From an uncultured Eubacteriales bacterium (GTDB lineage Bacteria; Bacillota; Clostridia; Peptostreptococcales; Anaerovoracaceae): a stretch of DNA of 64,000 bases. The stretch lies in NCBI GenBank assembly GCA_900315485.1, contig OMZI01000005.1:98837-162836 (forward strand). Reading direction: 5' to 3'. Positions 33,064 through 41,071 of this stretch are shown here, one piece after another; the stretch's first letter is position 1; the number at the start of each line of letters is the position of its first letter. The translations under genes were made by a program, and so were the position numbers. The notes beneath the pieces were generated by a model. That model made no database searches, was not told the DNA's origin, and saw only the letters and a program-made list of their open reading frames with translations.

Positions 33064-33303
33064 CTAGCAACCGAGGCGATCCAGTATGTCGTCCAGATCG
33101 AATCTGTCACACTTGCTGAATGTGATGTGATTCATTGTTTTCAGCGCAAGTGAGCGCTTATGCGCGCATTCTACGCTGTCGCCGTTGTTGCTGTTAAAAG
33201 CATCCGCGGCGATCTTAGCTGCCTCTGCCCTTGTAAGGGTGACAACTGGTGGGATTTCTGTGAAGATGATTCCGCAGTCTTCACTGATGTAATCGTTAGT
33301 CAT
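33064..33303 (-). CDS. Small hypothetical protein (79 aa)
   Basis: Starts MTNDYISEDCGIIFTEIPPV, acidic. It has a long (about 250 nt) leader from the copy-2 promoter module. CAAGGAGGTACAGAT precedes the ATG. No family. Confidence 0.5.
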   Translation of the reverse strand: MTNDYISEDCGIIFTEIPPVVTLTRAEAAKIAADAFNSNNGDSVECAHKRSLALKTMNHITFSKCDRFDLDDILDRLGC

Positions 33304-33325
33304 ATCTGTACCTCCTTGTACTTAT

Positions 33326-33363
33326 CCTGCACAGTGGCCTGCTGTGCATCTCAAAAATGGAGG
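33326..33363 (-). promoter_or_regulatory. Leader hairpin of the 79-aa gene
   Basis: GTGGCCT...AGGCCAC, a 7-bp stem with a 20-nt loop, lies about 30 nt ahead of the ribosome site. The rest of the gene-free stretch 33304-33706 shows only the repeated leader module and a terminator. Confidence 0.4.
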
Positions 33364-33509
33364 CCACTACTCCTCCGGATCGACGTTTGGCATCTCTGCC
33401 TGTAGTGGAACGCCAACCCGCAGGCTGACTATTAAGTTGTACTGAAGCGACAGCTACAGCAAATTTAATGGATCATCCGGGAAGTTGTGTGTAGATGATC
33501 ACGGTTTTA

Positions 33510-33652
33510 TGGCTTCACGGCATTTTTATGAAGTCATACGCTTGCTTAAATAAAAAAGCACCTGCGATGTCTAGGACATACAGGTGCTCGATCTTAAGCT
33601 GAGAATACGTTAAATATACTAATATATTACTTAGGTTTGACGGAAATATCAA
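33510..33652 (-). promoter_or_regulatory. Repeated promoter / terminator / hairpin leader, copy 2
   Basis: TTGATA-17 bp-TAATAT (33647-33652, 33624-33629), then the conserved ACGTATTCTCAGCTTAAGAT, then the same AGCACCTG...CAGGTGCTTTTTT terminator (33559-33590), then AAGCAAGCG and a variant second hairpin GACTTCA..TGAAGCC. Promoter sequences differ from the other copies, while the transcribed part is conserved, which points to selection on the RNA. Confidence 0.75.
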
Positions 33653-33674
33653 GCGGATTTGTGCCTCCACAAAA

Positions 33675-33694
33675 AGCCCCGGAAAACCGGGGCT
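33675..33694 (-). terminator. Intrinsic terminator
   Basis: AGCCCCGG-TTTT-CCGGGGCT followed by TTTTG, after the 33707 gene on the minus strand. Confidence 0.85.
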
Positions 33695-33706
33695 AAAGAT
33701 GATATG

Positions 33707-34015
33707 TTAACACATCGGGATGCATAGCTCCTTCCAGTTATCTTTCAGCTTAAGCACGAGAGTGCGTGTATTAAAACTGCCGAAAGTGATCTCGCGTGTC
33801 TCATTCGCAATGTATTCAGCCAGAGCAGTGACGAGTGGCTTGTTTGTAAACAGGTCGTGATTCATTATCACCTCATTCTCGTTCAGGGGCACCCCTGCGA
33901 TATTAGCAGTGATATCATCTTCGCCGTCCTCTGTTTCTGCCCAGATGTACGGGCGTCCGCAGATACCGCTCGGCATATACATAAGGACGATGTTCTTTCC
34001 GAATTCATATTTCAT
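33707..34015 (-). CDS. Hypothetical protein (102 aa)
   Basis: Beta-rich protein starting MKYEFGKNIVLMYMPSGICG with the shared AGGGAGGAAACAACA leader. Overlaps the upstream gene by 11 bp. No family. Confidence 0.5.
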   Translation of the reverse strand: MKYEFGKNIVLMYMPSGICGRPYIWAETEDGEDDITANIAGVPLNENEVIMNHDLFTNKPLVTALAEYIANETREITFGSFNTRTLVLKLKDNWKELCIPMC

Positions 34016-34706
34016 TGTTGTTTCCTCCCTCTAAGATTTTCCAGAATGCATCCCGTATAGAGTACACGAGTTTCTCCAGCTCCAGGATATCGAAATCTCC
34101 AGCGCTAATCTTGAAGACGAGTTCTGTGTCACTGTTGATTTCTTCCCTGTGTGTATCAAAGAATTCCGCGAACTCATCTGCATTATCGCAGTATGCGCTG
34201 TCTATGACGGAGTCATTGCTGTCATAAGCGATAGCTCCTGTCGGATAAGGCTTCGACCAATCCGTCAGATCGACAACGATCTTTTTTACGGCTTGACTTG
34301 ATGCATTTTGGTTGAGTGTCCGGATGACCGAAGGGCTTTCCAATTTCGTCGCTGCGTTGTACGCTTTCGCAGCATAGGAAAGACAGTCTTCAAGAGCTGC
34401 CTTTTTCCCAAGCGTAATAGTACCGTTTTCCTTGAATGCGGCGGGGCGAGCAATGACTTCCAATTCGAGAAGGTTCTCCCCCGCGATCGAAGGATGTACT
34501 TTTGCATCAACCCAAACGTCGATGTTCGGTGATACGAGTGCTGCTCCTGCTGTTTCGCCGCTTGGCTTATCGATGTATTCATACATATGGATGTCACATC
34601 CAGAGCAACGGCTGATATATGCAGAGCATTTATCGTCGAAATGCGTGCCAACGAGGTTGCCGCCGCATCTTGGGCAGGCCTTTATCTTGTTATTCATTTT
34701 ATTCAT
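34005..34706 (-). CDS. Hypothetical protein with N-terminal zinc ribbon (233 aa)
   Basis: MNKMNNKIKACPRCGGNLVG ... SRCSGCDIH gives a clear four-Cys ribbon, as in Lar-like phage proteins. The rest is alpha/beta without recognised motif. AGGAGGACACAACG leader. Confidence 0.6.
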   Translation of the reverse strand: MNKMNNKIKACPRCGGNLVGTHFDDKCSAYISRCSGCDIHMYEYIDKPSGETAGAALVSPNIDVWVDAKVHPSIAGENLLELEVIARPAAFKENGTITLGKKAALEDCLSYAAKAYNAATKLESPSVIRTLNQNASSQAVKKIVVDLTDWSKPYPTGAIAYDSNDSVIDSAYCDNADEFAEFFDTHREEINSDTELVFKISAGDFDILELEKLVYSIRDAFWKILEGGNNNEI

Positions 34707-34718
34707 CGTTGTGTCCTC

Positions 34719-34994
34719 CTATTTGATTCCCGTGAAGTATCTGAATGTAGCACCTGCGTATGCCGGATACTGCTCAAACAGCCTGAACATTGCGCTGGTG
34801 CTGTTGCAGGAAATACTCTTTGCATTGCACTTCCATACAACTTTGTCGCTGTATCTTATAGGGATCTCGTGAACTGCAGGCAGTTTCTCGCCTTCCAGAT
34901 CATACTTTATGACCATTTTGTTTGGTCCGAGCATCCCCATCATATATGGGATACGGCGCCCGTCACGGGCAAGGTATTTACCTCTGTATGTCAT
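34719..34994 (-). CDS. Small hypothetical protein (91 aa)
   Basis: Basic beta-rich protein starting MTYRGKYLARDGRRIPYMMG. Shared CAGGAGGAAACAAC leader. No family. Confidence 0.5.
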   Translation of the reverse strand: MTYRGKYLARDGRRIPYMMGMLGPNKMVIKYDLEGEKLPAVHEIPIRYSDKVVWKCNAKSISCNSTSAMFRLFEQYPAYAGATFRYFTGIK

Positions 34995-35021
34995 GTTGTT
35001 TCCTCCTGTGTTATAACCAAT

Positions 35022-35062
35022 AAAAGTGAGGGGCCAGAGGCGTTCTGGAATCCCTCACTTTT
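35022..35062. terminator. Intrinsic terminator
   Basis: AAAAGTGAGGG...CCCTCACTTTT, a 10-11-bp stem between the GNAT gene and the next leftward gene; symmetrical A/T flanks allow both directions. Confidence 0.75.
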
Positions 35063-35084
35063 GAAGCATGTGCATTGTGTGTAG

Positions 35085-35657
35085 TTATAGCAATTTTAGC
35101 ATTTGAACATATATCGCTTCCGCAGAATCTCGCTTTGAATACCGGAAGAACTTTGCCGGCTCTTTGTTATAGAAACGCAACGCCTTTATATTGTCTTCCT
35201 CGCACTCGAGCCACAGTATTCTGCCACCTATTCGCTTCTGTATGTCTGAGACTGTATCAATGACAATTGTCATCAGCTCAGTTCCTGTAATGGGGCAGTC
35301 CTCAGACTCATCCTTGTTTTTGCCGAACTGAGCCAGAAGGTAGGCGGAGGCTACATATGCAGATTCTCCTTCGTCGTAAACCGCAAACGGCCTTATTTTA
35401 CTTTTCTGGCTGTTTGATAAAGTTTCGGCCGGTATCGCTGCATACTTGTTCGCAAGTGTAAAAGCTCCTGCTAACTGAATTTCTTCAGCGTATACGAGAT
35501 ATGTAACCGCCAGCTTTCTTTTTGCAAATTCAACGGATTTAAATCTAATAAAGGTTTCAACTTCTTTATTAGAGCAAGAAAAAGTGGAGATTAAGCTTTG
35601 TGCCGCTTCCTCTCCACGTAAGTTGATGACGTCATTGATATTAATAACACTATACAT
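35085..35657 (-). CDS. GNAT-fold acetyltransferase-like protein, possible toxin
   Basis: A 190-aa protein with the secondary-structure course of GNAT enzymes: a helical start, KIRPFAVYDEGESAYVASAY strands, TELMTIVIDTVSDIQKRIG helix and ILWLECEEDNIKALRFYNKE, the late GNAT motif (co-substrate side N..A..FY). The acetyl-CoA loop is not canonical. It overlaps an upstream 61-aa gene by 8 bp in the order antitoxin-toxin. GNAT toxins that modify tRNAs are known, so a toxin role is plausible but inferred. Confidence 0.6.
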   Translation of the reverse strand: MYSVININDVINLRGEEAAQSLISTFSCSNKEVETFIRFKSVEFAKRKLAVTYLVYAEEIQLAGAFTLANKYAAIPAETLSNSQKSKIRPFAVYDEGESAYVASAYLLAQFGKNKDESEDCPITGTELMTIVIDTVSDIQKRIGGRILWLECEEDNIKALRFYNKEPAKFFRYSKRDSAEAIYVQMLKLL

Positions 35658-35835
35658 TCGCCTTCACCATCCTATCCAGGAAGGCATTGAGCGTGTCTTC
35701 GTGTTCAATATAACGCACGTCAACTTTTTCCGGCGTTGACTTGTCGAGCTGAGATCGCTCTAGAGCTTCCAGAAAGCTGGTTGCATCTTCACTGGATTTC
35801 AGGATAACGTTCCTGAATATGCTTGAAGTTGCCAT
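35650..35835 (-). CDS. Small antitoxin-like partner of the GNAT protein (61 aa)
   Basis: MATSSIFRNVILKSSEDATS, then FLEALERSQ is a start I associate with small proteins encoded just before GNAT or other effector genes in Clostridia. Highly charged and helical. First gene behind a promoter at 35893-35922. Confidence 0.6.
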   Translation of the reverse strand: MATSSIFRNVILKSSEDATSFLEALERSQLDKSTPEKVDVRYIEHEDTLNAFLDRMVKANV

Positions 35836-35892
35836 TGCTCATCCTCCTTTCTTGGTGGTTTTACTCTGCAGTTCCCTTTATCTGTCATTGAT

Positions 35893-35922
35893 ATTATATA
35901 TATCGTATGGCAGCGATGTCAA
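35893..35922 (-). promoter_or_regulatory. Promoter of the GNAT pair
   Basis: Leftward TTGACA, 18 bp, TATAAT (35917-35922 and 35893-35898), a near-perfect housekeeping promoter about 60 nt from the antitoxin-like start. Confidence 0.75.
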
Positions 35923-35971
35923 TTGCGCTCATAAAACCACCGTTAATCGTTGTTTCCTTCTTCTATTAATG

Positions 35972-36280
35972 CTACGCGTTTATGACCGTATACGCTGCAT
36001 CAGGGCTGAGTCCGGCTTCCTGCTTCAATGCGCTGATAAGGGTTTCATCTGTGAGGTCTGAGATGTATTTTTTAAACATCGCCATACCTCCGTCGACTTC
36101 TTCAAGCTCGATGTCAAAGACAATCGTTGGCCTGTAACTTGTCCAGTCAATGTAGTCGACATACCCTGCTTTCAGGTCTTCTCTGAGCAAATTGTCGCCG
36201 GTGCCGCTTTGTGCGTGAACGATGAGCCCCTTTTCCGAGAACACGAGCAATGCTTCGCCTTTGTCGAAGATGTTAGCCAT
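35972..36280 (-). CDS. Hypothetical protein (102 aa)
   Basis: Starts MANIFDKGEALLVFSEKGLI; alpha/beta, soluble. No family. Co-directional with the 36285 gene, 4 bp apart. Confidence 0.5.
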   Translation of the reverse strand: MANIFDKGEALLVFSEKGLIVHAQSGTGDNLLREDLKAGYVDYIDWTSYRPTIVFDIELEEVDGGMAMFKKYISDLTDETLISALKQEAGLSPDAAYTVINA

Positions 36281-36284
36281 ATAT

Positions 36285-36890
36285 CTACACCTCCTTTTCT
36301 ACAACGCCCCAGTTAAGCATAAGCTCTTCCAGAGCTGACTGGAGATTGCCGTAGTCGGTTCCATAGATTATGGCGGCAGAATCAGGATCGTCGCGGTCAT
36401 CCTTCTCATCGTTAGGGATATCTATACCCTTCTCTTCGAGGAAATCCTCGAAGGTATCGATGATCTGACCTATAAACTCCGGAACAGCTGCACTCTTAAC
36501 GGGTGAATCTGCTACTTCTGCCCATTTAGCAAGCTCATCGTTGGTCAGAGCTGCTGCTTTTGGCCATTCTGCCCACAGAGTAGCGAAATCTCCGGATGCA
36601 TCGTTATAGCAGGCGAAGTTTTCCGCTTTAGCTGCCAGGATCTCTCCGAAGAGCTCCTGATGCATCGGATCCGCTGTATGAGCCTTATGGATAAGCTCCT
36701 TTGTGAGATACTCTGCGATGAATTCATCGGGGTCGTTCTCCCCGACAGCATCGTTCAGATACACCCGGATGATGGTATCCTCGTCACCGTGAATGATACC
36801 CGGCTTAAAGTATCTGTCCTCATACATCTCATGCTTGATTTCATTATCCGGAATGACCACATTCGGTCCTCCAAGCCAGAAAATGCTCAT
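36285..36890 (-). CDS. Hypothetical protein (201 aa)
   Basis: Acidic helical protein starting MSIFWLGGPNVVIPDNEIKH. Overlaps the upstream gene by 4 bp. No recognised family; acidity may suggest DNA mimicry but there is no specific evidence. Confidence 0.5.
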   Translation of the reverse strand: MSIFWLGGPNVVIPDNEIKHEMYEDRYFKPGIIHGDEDTIIRVYLNDAVGENDPDEFIAEYLTKELIHKAHTADPMHQELFGEILAAKAENFACYNDASGDFATLWAEWPKAAALTNDELAKWAEVADSPVKSAAVPEFIGQIIDTFEDFLEEKGIDIPNDEKDDRDDPDSAAIIYGTDYGNLQSALEELMLNWGVVEKEV

Positions 36891-37585
36891 GCTGCACCTC
36901 CTTCCACCTCAGGCGTTTCTGCCATCTTAAGAAGGGTCGGGAGCGTCCAGCCGCAGACTCTGAGAAGAACAGAGTCTATTACAGCCTTGCCTTTTGCGTC
37001 CTGAGCTCTGTAATCCGAAATCAGTTCGGCGAACTCGTCATCGGTGTCGCTCAGAACTTCGTTGAAAAACACCGATCTTGTTGAGATCGAGCCTTCCCTT
37101 TCTAGCTCAAGATAGCGCTGAAGCTCGCTGTCAGATATGGACGCCAGCTGAGCGATCGGTTTATCATCTGCGTGCATCTGATGCTCAAGAGAATCCTCCT
37201 CATCCCAGATGAAAATCTCGGATGAAATGCTGAGAAGTTCGCAGAATTCCTCGTCTGTACCCCACTCGTCGGAGATCTCGTACGTACTGTAGATATCTCC
37301 GTCTTCAGAGATCTTGCAGAATGAATGACGGATGCCTTCCAGAATATGCATAAGCTTATCCACGGTGTAGCCCTGCCACTCTACAAAATCCCAGTAAAAA
37401 ATGATGTACAGGTTATCAGGAGTCTTTCTGACGAATTCCCTAGGCTTTCCCGGATGCTCAAAGATCCCGCTTTCGCGGATCACATCATAGTCTCTGACGT
37501 CTATCGCCAGTGCGACTTCGCAGAACGGAGTGGCAAAATATTCGGCCTCTGGTACTGCGTTTTCAGGTTTGATTTTCTCGTTCAT
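36887..37585 (-). CDS. Hypothetical protein (232 aa)
   Basis: Acidic alpha/beta protein starting MNEKIKPENAVPEAEYFATP behind GAAAGGAAACAACACA; a longer frame upstream lacks a ribosome site. No family. Confidence 0.5.
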   Translation of the reverse strand: MNEKIKPENAVPEAEYFATPFCEVALAIDVRDYDVIRESGIFEHPGKPREFVRKTPDNLYIIFYWDFVEWQGYTVDKLMHILEGIRHSFCKISEDGDIYSTYEISDEWGTDEEFCELLSISSEIFIWDEEDSLEHQMHADDKPIAQLASISDSELQRYLELEREGSISTRSVFFNEVLSDTDDEFAELISDYRAQDAKGKAVIDSVLLRVCGWTLPTLLKMAETPEVEGGAA

Positions 37586-37634
37586 TGTGTTGTTTCCTTT
37601 CTTGTAAATCAAAATGGTGTTGTAAAGGGGAGGC

Positions 37635-37662
37635 TTTGCGGCCTCCCCTTTGATGAGTCGTT
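37635..37662 (-). terminator. Hairpin terminator
   Basis: AAAGGGGAGGCCGCAAAGCCTCCCCTTT between the membrane-protein pseudogene and the next leftward gene. Confidence 0.7.
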
Positions 37663-37667
37663 ATCTT

Positions 37668-38361
37668 CTATTTCTTCTCCTTCTTCAGTTTTCTAGCTTT
37701 TCTTCTGGCCTTGACTGCCTCAATCGTGCTTGGCATCTCTCTTATAATCCACAATATCTGAGTGACAATCGTGTACGCAAAGAAAGAGATGGCTGCAAGA
37801 ATAAGGGCTGTTAAAAGGAGCCAGTAAAGTGCTTTTCCCGGGTGCAAAAGAGCAGTAATTATGTTCAAAGTGTTCATGATGCTGTCGTCTGCTATGGAAA
37901 CAAGCAATGAGCAGCCTAAGGTAATGAACATGAGGCACAAAATTAGGCCTAACAAGGCAATAATTACATTCTCTACAGTCCTGCTCGCGTCATAATCCTC
38001 TTCGTCTGAGCTGAAATGGTTCTGAACTTCAAGCGCTGAATAGAATACGAGCGCTGCTACAAGGATTACGAAGGTCACAATGACAACTCTCGGAAGAAAA
38101 TCAGCCCATGCGGCTGCATGCGGTCTTATCTTCTGGAAAAGTGAGCCGTAGCACTCTCTCATAGGTGCAATAAGACATCGCCCAGAGAGCGATAAGCTCC
38201 GCGAAATAGAAAATTCCCGTGAGTGAAAGAAGCTTCTTGCCTGCATTTGCTTTGGACAATTTTTCCTGCCTCTTTGCGCGTCTTTCAACACTTTCCTCAG
38301 GAGTCTCCTGAAGCCAGGCTGAAATAGCCTCAATAACGTAATTAATAATTTTTTTAACCAT
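37668..38361 (-). pseudogene. Integral membrane protein gene broken by a frameshift
   Basis: The start MVKKIINYVIEAISAWLQET at 38361 (behind GAAAGGATAAAACGC) gives a helix, a charged linker and a first membrane segment (GIFYFAELIALWAMSY), then leaves frame after YCTYER. The continuing frame begins ECYGSLFQKIRPHAAAWADF and carries three more membrane segments (VVIVTFVILVAALVFYSALE; IIALLGLILCLMFITL; YWLLLTALILAAISFFAYT) and a basic tail. The shift falls at GAGAGAG near 38155, a slippage-prone repeat. The intact product would be about 230 aa with four helices. It could be phase-variable, broken or a read error. Confidence 0.65.
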
Positions 38362-38379
38362 AAGCGTTTTATCCTTTCT

Positions 38380-38802
38380 TTAATAATTGATATTGATGAT
38401 TTTCTGGATAAGGTCCGTTGCAACGCCACCGAGCATGCCCATAGCGGCGTATGCTACTGGTCCTTCCTCCAAAGTTTTGGCAGTTATGATTGGCCACCTC
38501 TGTGGTGCGCCCGCTCCCTGTGTTACAAGATTTATGTCCAGATACACTCCTTCGCTTCCTCCTGTTGACGGAGTCGCTTCTACCCAGTAGTAGTCGCTTC
38601 CGTCAAGAAATTCTGCGATAGGACGTTTTCTGTACGTATAACCTGTAAGCATGTAGTCGAGTATATGCAGCACATCGATAGGCGTTTCGCCAGGATATGC
38701 AATATGCGGCATGCTCTCGGGCAGACTCTTTTCTAGGAGTCTGCAGAGATCTTCCGCAGTAAAGCAGTCCGGCTTTTCAATTATGAGCCGTTCATCTTTC
38801 AT
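38380..38802 (-). CDS. Hypothetical protein (140 aa)
   Basis: Starts MKDERLIIEKPDCFTAEDLC; alpha/beta, with a Gly-rich C-terminus (YAAMGMLGGVATDL). Lies 18 bp upstream of the membrane-protein gene. No family. Confidence 0.5.
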   Translation of the reverse strand: MKDERLIIEKPDCFTAEDLCRLLEKSLPESMPHIAYPGETPIDVLHILDYMLTGYTYRKRPIAEFLDGSDYYWVEATPSTGGSEGVYLDINLVTQGAGAPQRWPIITAKTLEEGPVAYAAMGMLGGVATDLIQKIININY

Positions 38803-38827
38803 GGTGTTTTATCCTTTCTCTTAAAAT

Positions 38828-39055
38828 TTACTTTCTGCCTTCTGAAGCGAGGCGGAACTTATCAACTCCCGGGATAACGGCAAGCGTTCTGCCGCTGTCC
38901 CAGCTGATGTGGATCTGCCCTGCATCGTCTACGTGGTTTACAGTGCCGACAGAGCCGGGTGCTATGGGCCTCGGATCGTCCTCCATGAGGATCATCACGA
39001 TCCTGGTGCCTTCCGGGTACTCCTGTCTGAGTCTTTCCAGATCTTCGCGCTTCAT
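38828..39055 (-). CDS. DUF4314-family protein (75 aa)
   Basis: EGTRIVMILMEDDPRPIAPG, then GTVNHVDDAGQIHISWDSGR and VIPGVDKFRL is the DUF4314 pattern, a small beta-barrel found on Firmicutes plasmids and ICEs. Function unknown. A second, divergent member is at 39595-39804. Confidence 0.85.
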   Translation of the reverse strand: MKREDLERLRQEYPEGTRIVMILMEDDPRPIAPGSVGTVNHVDDAGQIHISWDSGRTLAVIPGVDKFRLASEGRK

Positions 39056-39564
39056 GCTTCCACCTCCTCATCGTTGAAAATGTACATCGGGTCATAGACG
39101 ACCTTTGACGCCGTCATAACTCCGTGATCATATTTGCGCCAGATAAGTGTGGCTTCGTAATCAGCAGCGTATCCTATCGCTTCCTGTTCGCTGTCGAATG
39201 AGGATGCGAGGAACGGTCTGTCGCTTACAAAAGCATTCATGCAATCGAAGAAATAGTATTCACCATGCAGGACAGTGCCTGCTGTACTGAGACCGAGATA
39301 GAAGAACTTCTTGCCCTTGCCGTAGTCGTTCATTCCGAACGCCATGTAGCGCGGCTTCTTCTTCCTGGTATCATATGGCTCTCCCATCAGAAAGCCTGCA
39401 TGAACAGGGATATTGAAGTCGCTCAGAACTTCCCTTGCCTTTCCGGCAGGAAGATCTTTCGGCGGCATGCAGTTCAGCATCTTTTCATAGATGGCCTCGT
39501 CTATCTGCTGGCCGGGAACCGCTTTAAATGTCCCGTCTTTTGCCCACTGAGCATAGGTGTACAT
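39052..39564 (-). CDS. Hypothetical protein (170 aa)
   Basis: Alpha/beta protein starting MYTYAQWAKDGTFKAVPGQQ. Four-base overlap with the DUF4314 gene. Shared AAAGGAGACAACAC leader. No family. Confidence 0.5.
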   Translation of the reverse strand: MYTYAQWAKDGTFKAVPGQQIDEAIYEKMLNCMPPKDLPAGKAREVLSDFNIPVHAGFLMGEPYDTRKKKPRYMAFGMNDYGKGKKFFYLGLSTAGTVLHGEYYFFDCMNAFVSDRPFLASSFDSEQEAIGYAADYEATLIWRKYDHGVMTASKVVYDPMYIFNDEEVEA

Positions 39565-39594
39565 AGTGTTGTCTCCTTTCTTAATTAAATATGA

Positions 39595-39804
39595 TCAGGC
39601 GAGCTTGAATACATCCACTTCCGGATACAGCAGATTCAGACTGCCGTCACTCCAGTCAACGTGGATACGCCCATATTCGTCAACACACTGAACGATCCCT
39701 GTTGTACCCGGTTTTACCGGATAGGGACCTGTTGTGTGAAATGCCCTTATTTTTGTGCCGGGCGAATAGACGCGTCTGAGCCGTTCAATGTCTACGTCTC
39801 TCAT
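39595..39804 (-). CDS. DUF4314-family protein, second copy (69 aa)
   Basis: YSPGTKIRAFHTTGPYPVKP, then GTTGIVQCVDEYGRIHVDWS and YPEVDVFKLA matches DUF4314 with a shorter acidic loop. Paralog of the 38828 gene. CGGAGGAAACAACA leader. Confidence 0.8.
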   Translation of the reverse strand: MRDVDIERLRRVYSPGTKIRAFHTTGPYPVKPGTTGIVQCVDEYGRIHVDWSDGSLNLLYPEVDVFKLA

Positions 39805-39878
39805 TGTTGTTTCCTCCGTCTAAACATCAGAAAAGGGAGACTGTGTTGTCTCCCCTTTCCCGTTACAAATAGATGCCC

Positions 39879-40229
39879 TTATATTGCTGCGATCTCCTCG
39901 AGAAGAATAACCTTCTCATAGAGATCAGTCGCTTTTTTAAGCCTGTTTTTCGTCTCTTTCGGGAGACTGAGCAGGGCTGGAGAGCCTATGCTGTCCAATG
40001 CCTTCTGGTATCTCCTAAGAAGTTCCGGATCATGCTCTGGTGGCTGCATGCTACAGCAGTCCATATGAGCAATTCCCTTTTCAACGAGCTGACAAGTACT
40101 TCTGCGGATCTCAGTGATCGCACAGCCAGCACAGTGCGCTCTGTCTTTGCAGAGCGAGCAGAGTGTGTCGGATGCAAGATTGAACCGATAGCGTTCTTTC
40201 TCGTTTTGGAGCTTGATCATTGGTATCAT
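39879..40229 (-). CDS. Cys-rich hypothetical protein (116 aa)
   Basis: CSLCKDRAHCAGCAI followed by C and CC suggests a zinc cluster. The start (MIPMIKLQNEKERYRF) overlaps the upstream stop by 4 bp. No family. Confidence 0.5.
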   Translation of the reverse strand: MIPMIKLQNEKERYRFNLASDTLCSLCKDRAHCAGCAITEIRRSTCQLVEKGIAHMDCCSMQPPEHDPELLRRYQKALDSIGSPALLSLPKETKNRLKKATDLYEKVILLEEIAAI

Positions 40230-40405
40230 CTGACCACCCCCTTCACGATTATATCCGACGAGGAACAATGATTCTCGAAGGCGAGAAGCCCTTTCGTTGC
40301 TTCAAGCTCTCCATTGGATGTGCCGCGAACGGTATATGAGGCGATTTCTTTGCCGTTGAGGGTGAATACGAGCCAGAGCTCGCGCTTTTTTTCACGCTGC
40401 ATCAT
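40226..40405 (-). CDS. Small hypothetical protein (59 aa)
   Basis: Reads MMQREKKRELWLVFTLNGKE; a beta-rich peptide. AAAGGAGGCGAAAAGTC gives a strong start. Coupled to both neighbours by overlaps. Confidence 0.5.
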   Translation of the reverse strand: MMQREKKRELWLVFTLNGKEIASYTVRGTSNGELEATKGLLAFENHCSSSDIIVKGVVR

Positions 40406-40724
40406 GACTTTTCGCCTCCTTTCTCTTTTCGAGCTTAGGTGCGCGATATTCCTCCCACTGCAGGGAACCATCTTCATCCATCCAGAATCTGAGGCCGCGC
40501 CCTTCGAATGTCACTTCGACGGAGCCGTCTACTGCTTCCTCTATATCGAGGTTGTCAATGAGTGCAAAATCATTGCTGCTGCCGATACTTTCTCCGCAAT
40601 GCGGGCAGTAAGCATACGAATATGCTCCTGCCGGAAGAGAGATCCCACTTGGCGATGGATCGTCCTGTACTATAATCAGGTCATCCTCGCTGAAGATTCT
40701 CTTGCAATTGTCGCATCTAATCAT
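40392..40724 (-). CDS. Zinc-ribbon hypothetical protein (110 aa)
   Basis: CDNCKRIFSEDDLIIVQDDP and YCPHCGESIG form a four-Cys ribbon; the rest is acidic beta. Shared AAAGGAGACAACACACC leader. Confidence 0.6.
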   Translation of the reverse strand: MIRCDNCKRIFSEDDLIIVQDDPSPSGISLPAGAYSYAYCPHCGESIGSSNDFALIDNLDIEEAVDGSVEVTFEGRGLRFWMDEDGSLQWEEYRAPKLEKRKEAKSHDAA

Positions 40725-40747
40725 GGTGTGTTGTCTCCTTTCTTCGC

Positions 40748-40775
40748 AAACAAAAAAGACACTCAATGTGCCTTT
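40748..40775 (-). terminator. Hairpin terminator
   Basis: AAAAAGGCACATTGAGTGTC-TTTTTTG type hairpin upstream of the zinc-ribbon gene; weak stem. Confidence 0.4.
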
Positions 40776-40885
40776 TTCCGTTAAGATAAGTTGTTGTTTC
40801 TTTAGCTTTTGCGCTTAAAATAAAGTACCAAATTCCTCATTTTTCCCAAAAAATTTTTTTGGGTTACATCCTTTTTTTTGGGGAG

Positions 40886-41056
40886 TTAGAGATTTCTAAC
40901 TAAGCCGTTTTTTGTGCGGTCCCTGACTTCCTGCGCTTTGGCATCGTTGAATCTGTCGATCGTTCCGACAAGATATCCCGTGATTCTTCTGATTCTCTCG
41001 AAGCCGACGCCCTCGCCGACCAATCCGTTTACGTTTCTGACTTTTGTATTATTCAT
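40886..41056 (-). CDS. Small protein with an anaerobic-RNR-tail-like motif (56 aa)
   Basis: The core ERIRRITGYLVGTIDRFNDA resembles the short C-terminal tail peptide of anaerobic ribonucleotide reductase (NrdD), where R..GY.....D..N.AK..E..DR is typical. The full NrdD is absent, and the metal-binding Cys residues usually before it are missing. Short stand-alone copies occur on phages and elements. GATAGGAGGTAAGACT precedes the ATG. Confidence 0.5.
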   Translation of the reverse strand: MNNTKVRNVNGLVGEGVGFERIRRITGYLVGTIDRFNDAKAQEVRDRTKNGLVRNL

Positions 41057-41071
41057 AGTCTTACCTCCTAT

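Noticed and set aside
37668-38429. The 253-aa frame starting MALQRTLSRKSS as a real protein
   Set aside because: Its first about 75 residues are the out-of-frame reading of the true N-terminus; the joined frame from 38361 is more sensible.
40886-41056. Calling the 56-aa gene a functional NrdD subunit
   Set aside because: Only a tail-like motif is present; no catalytic domain or Cys cluster.
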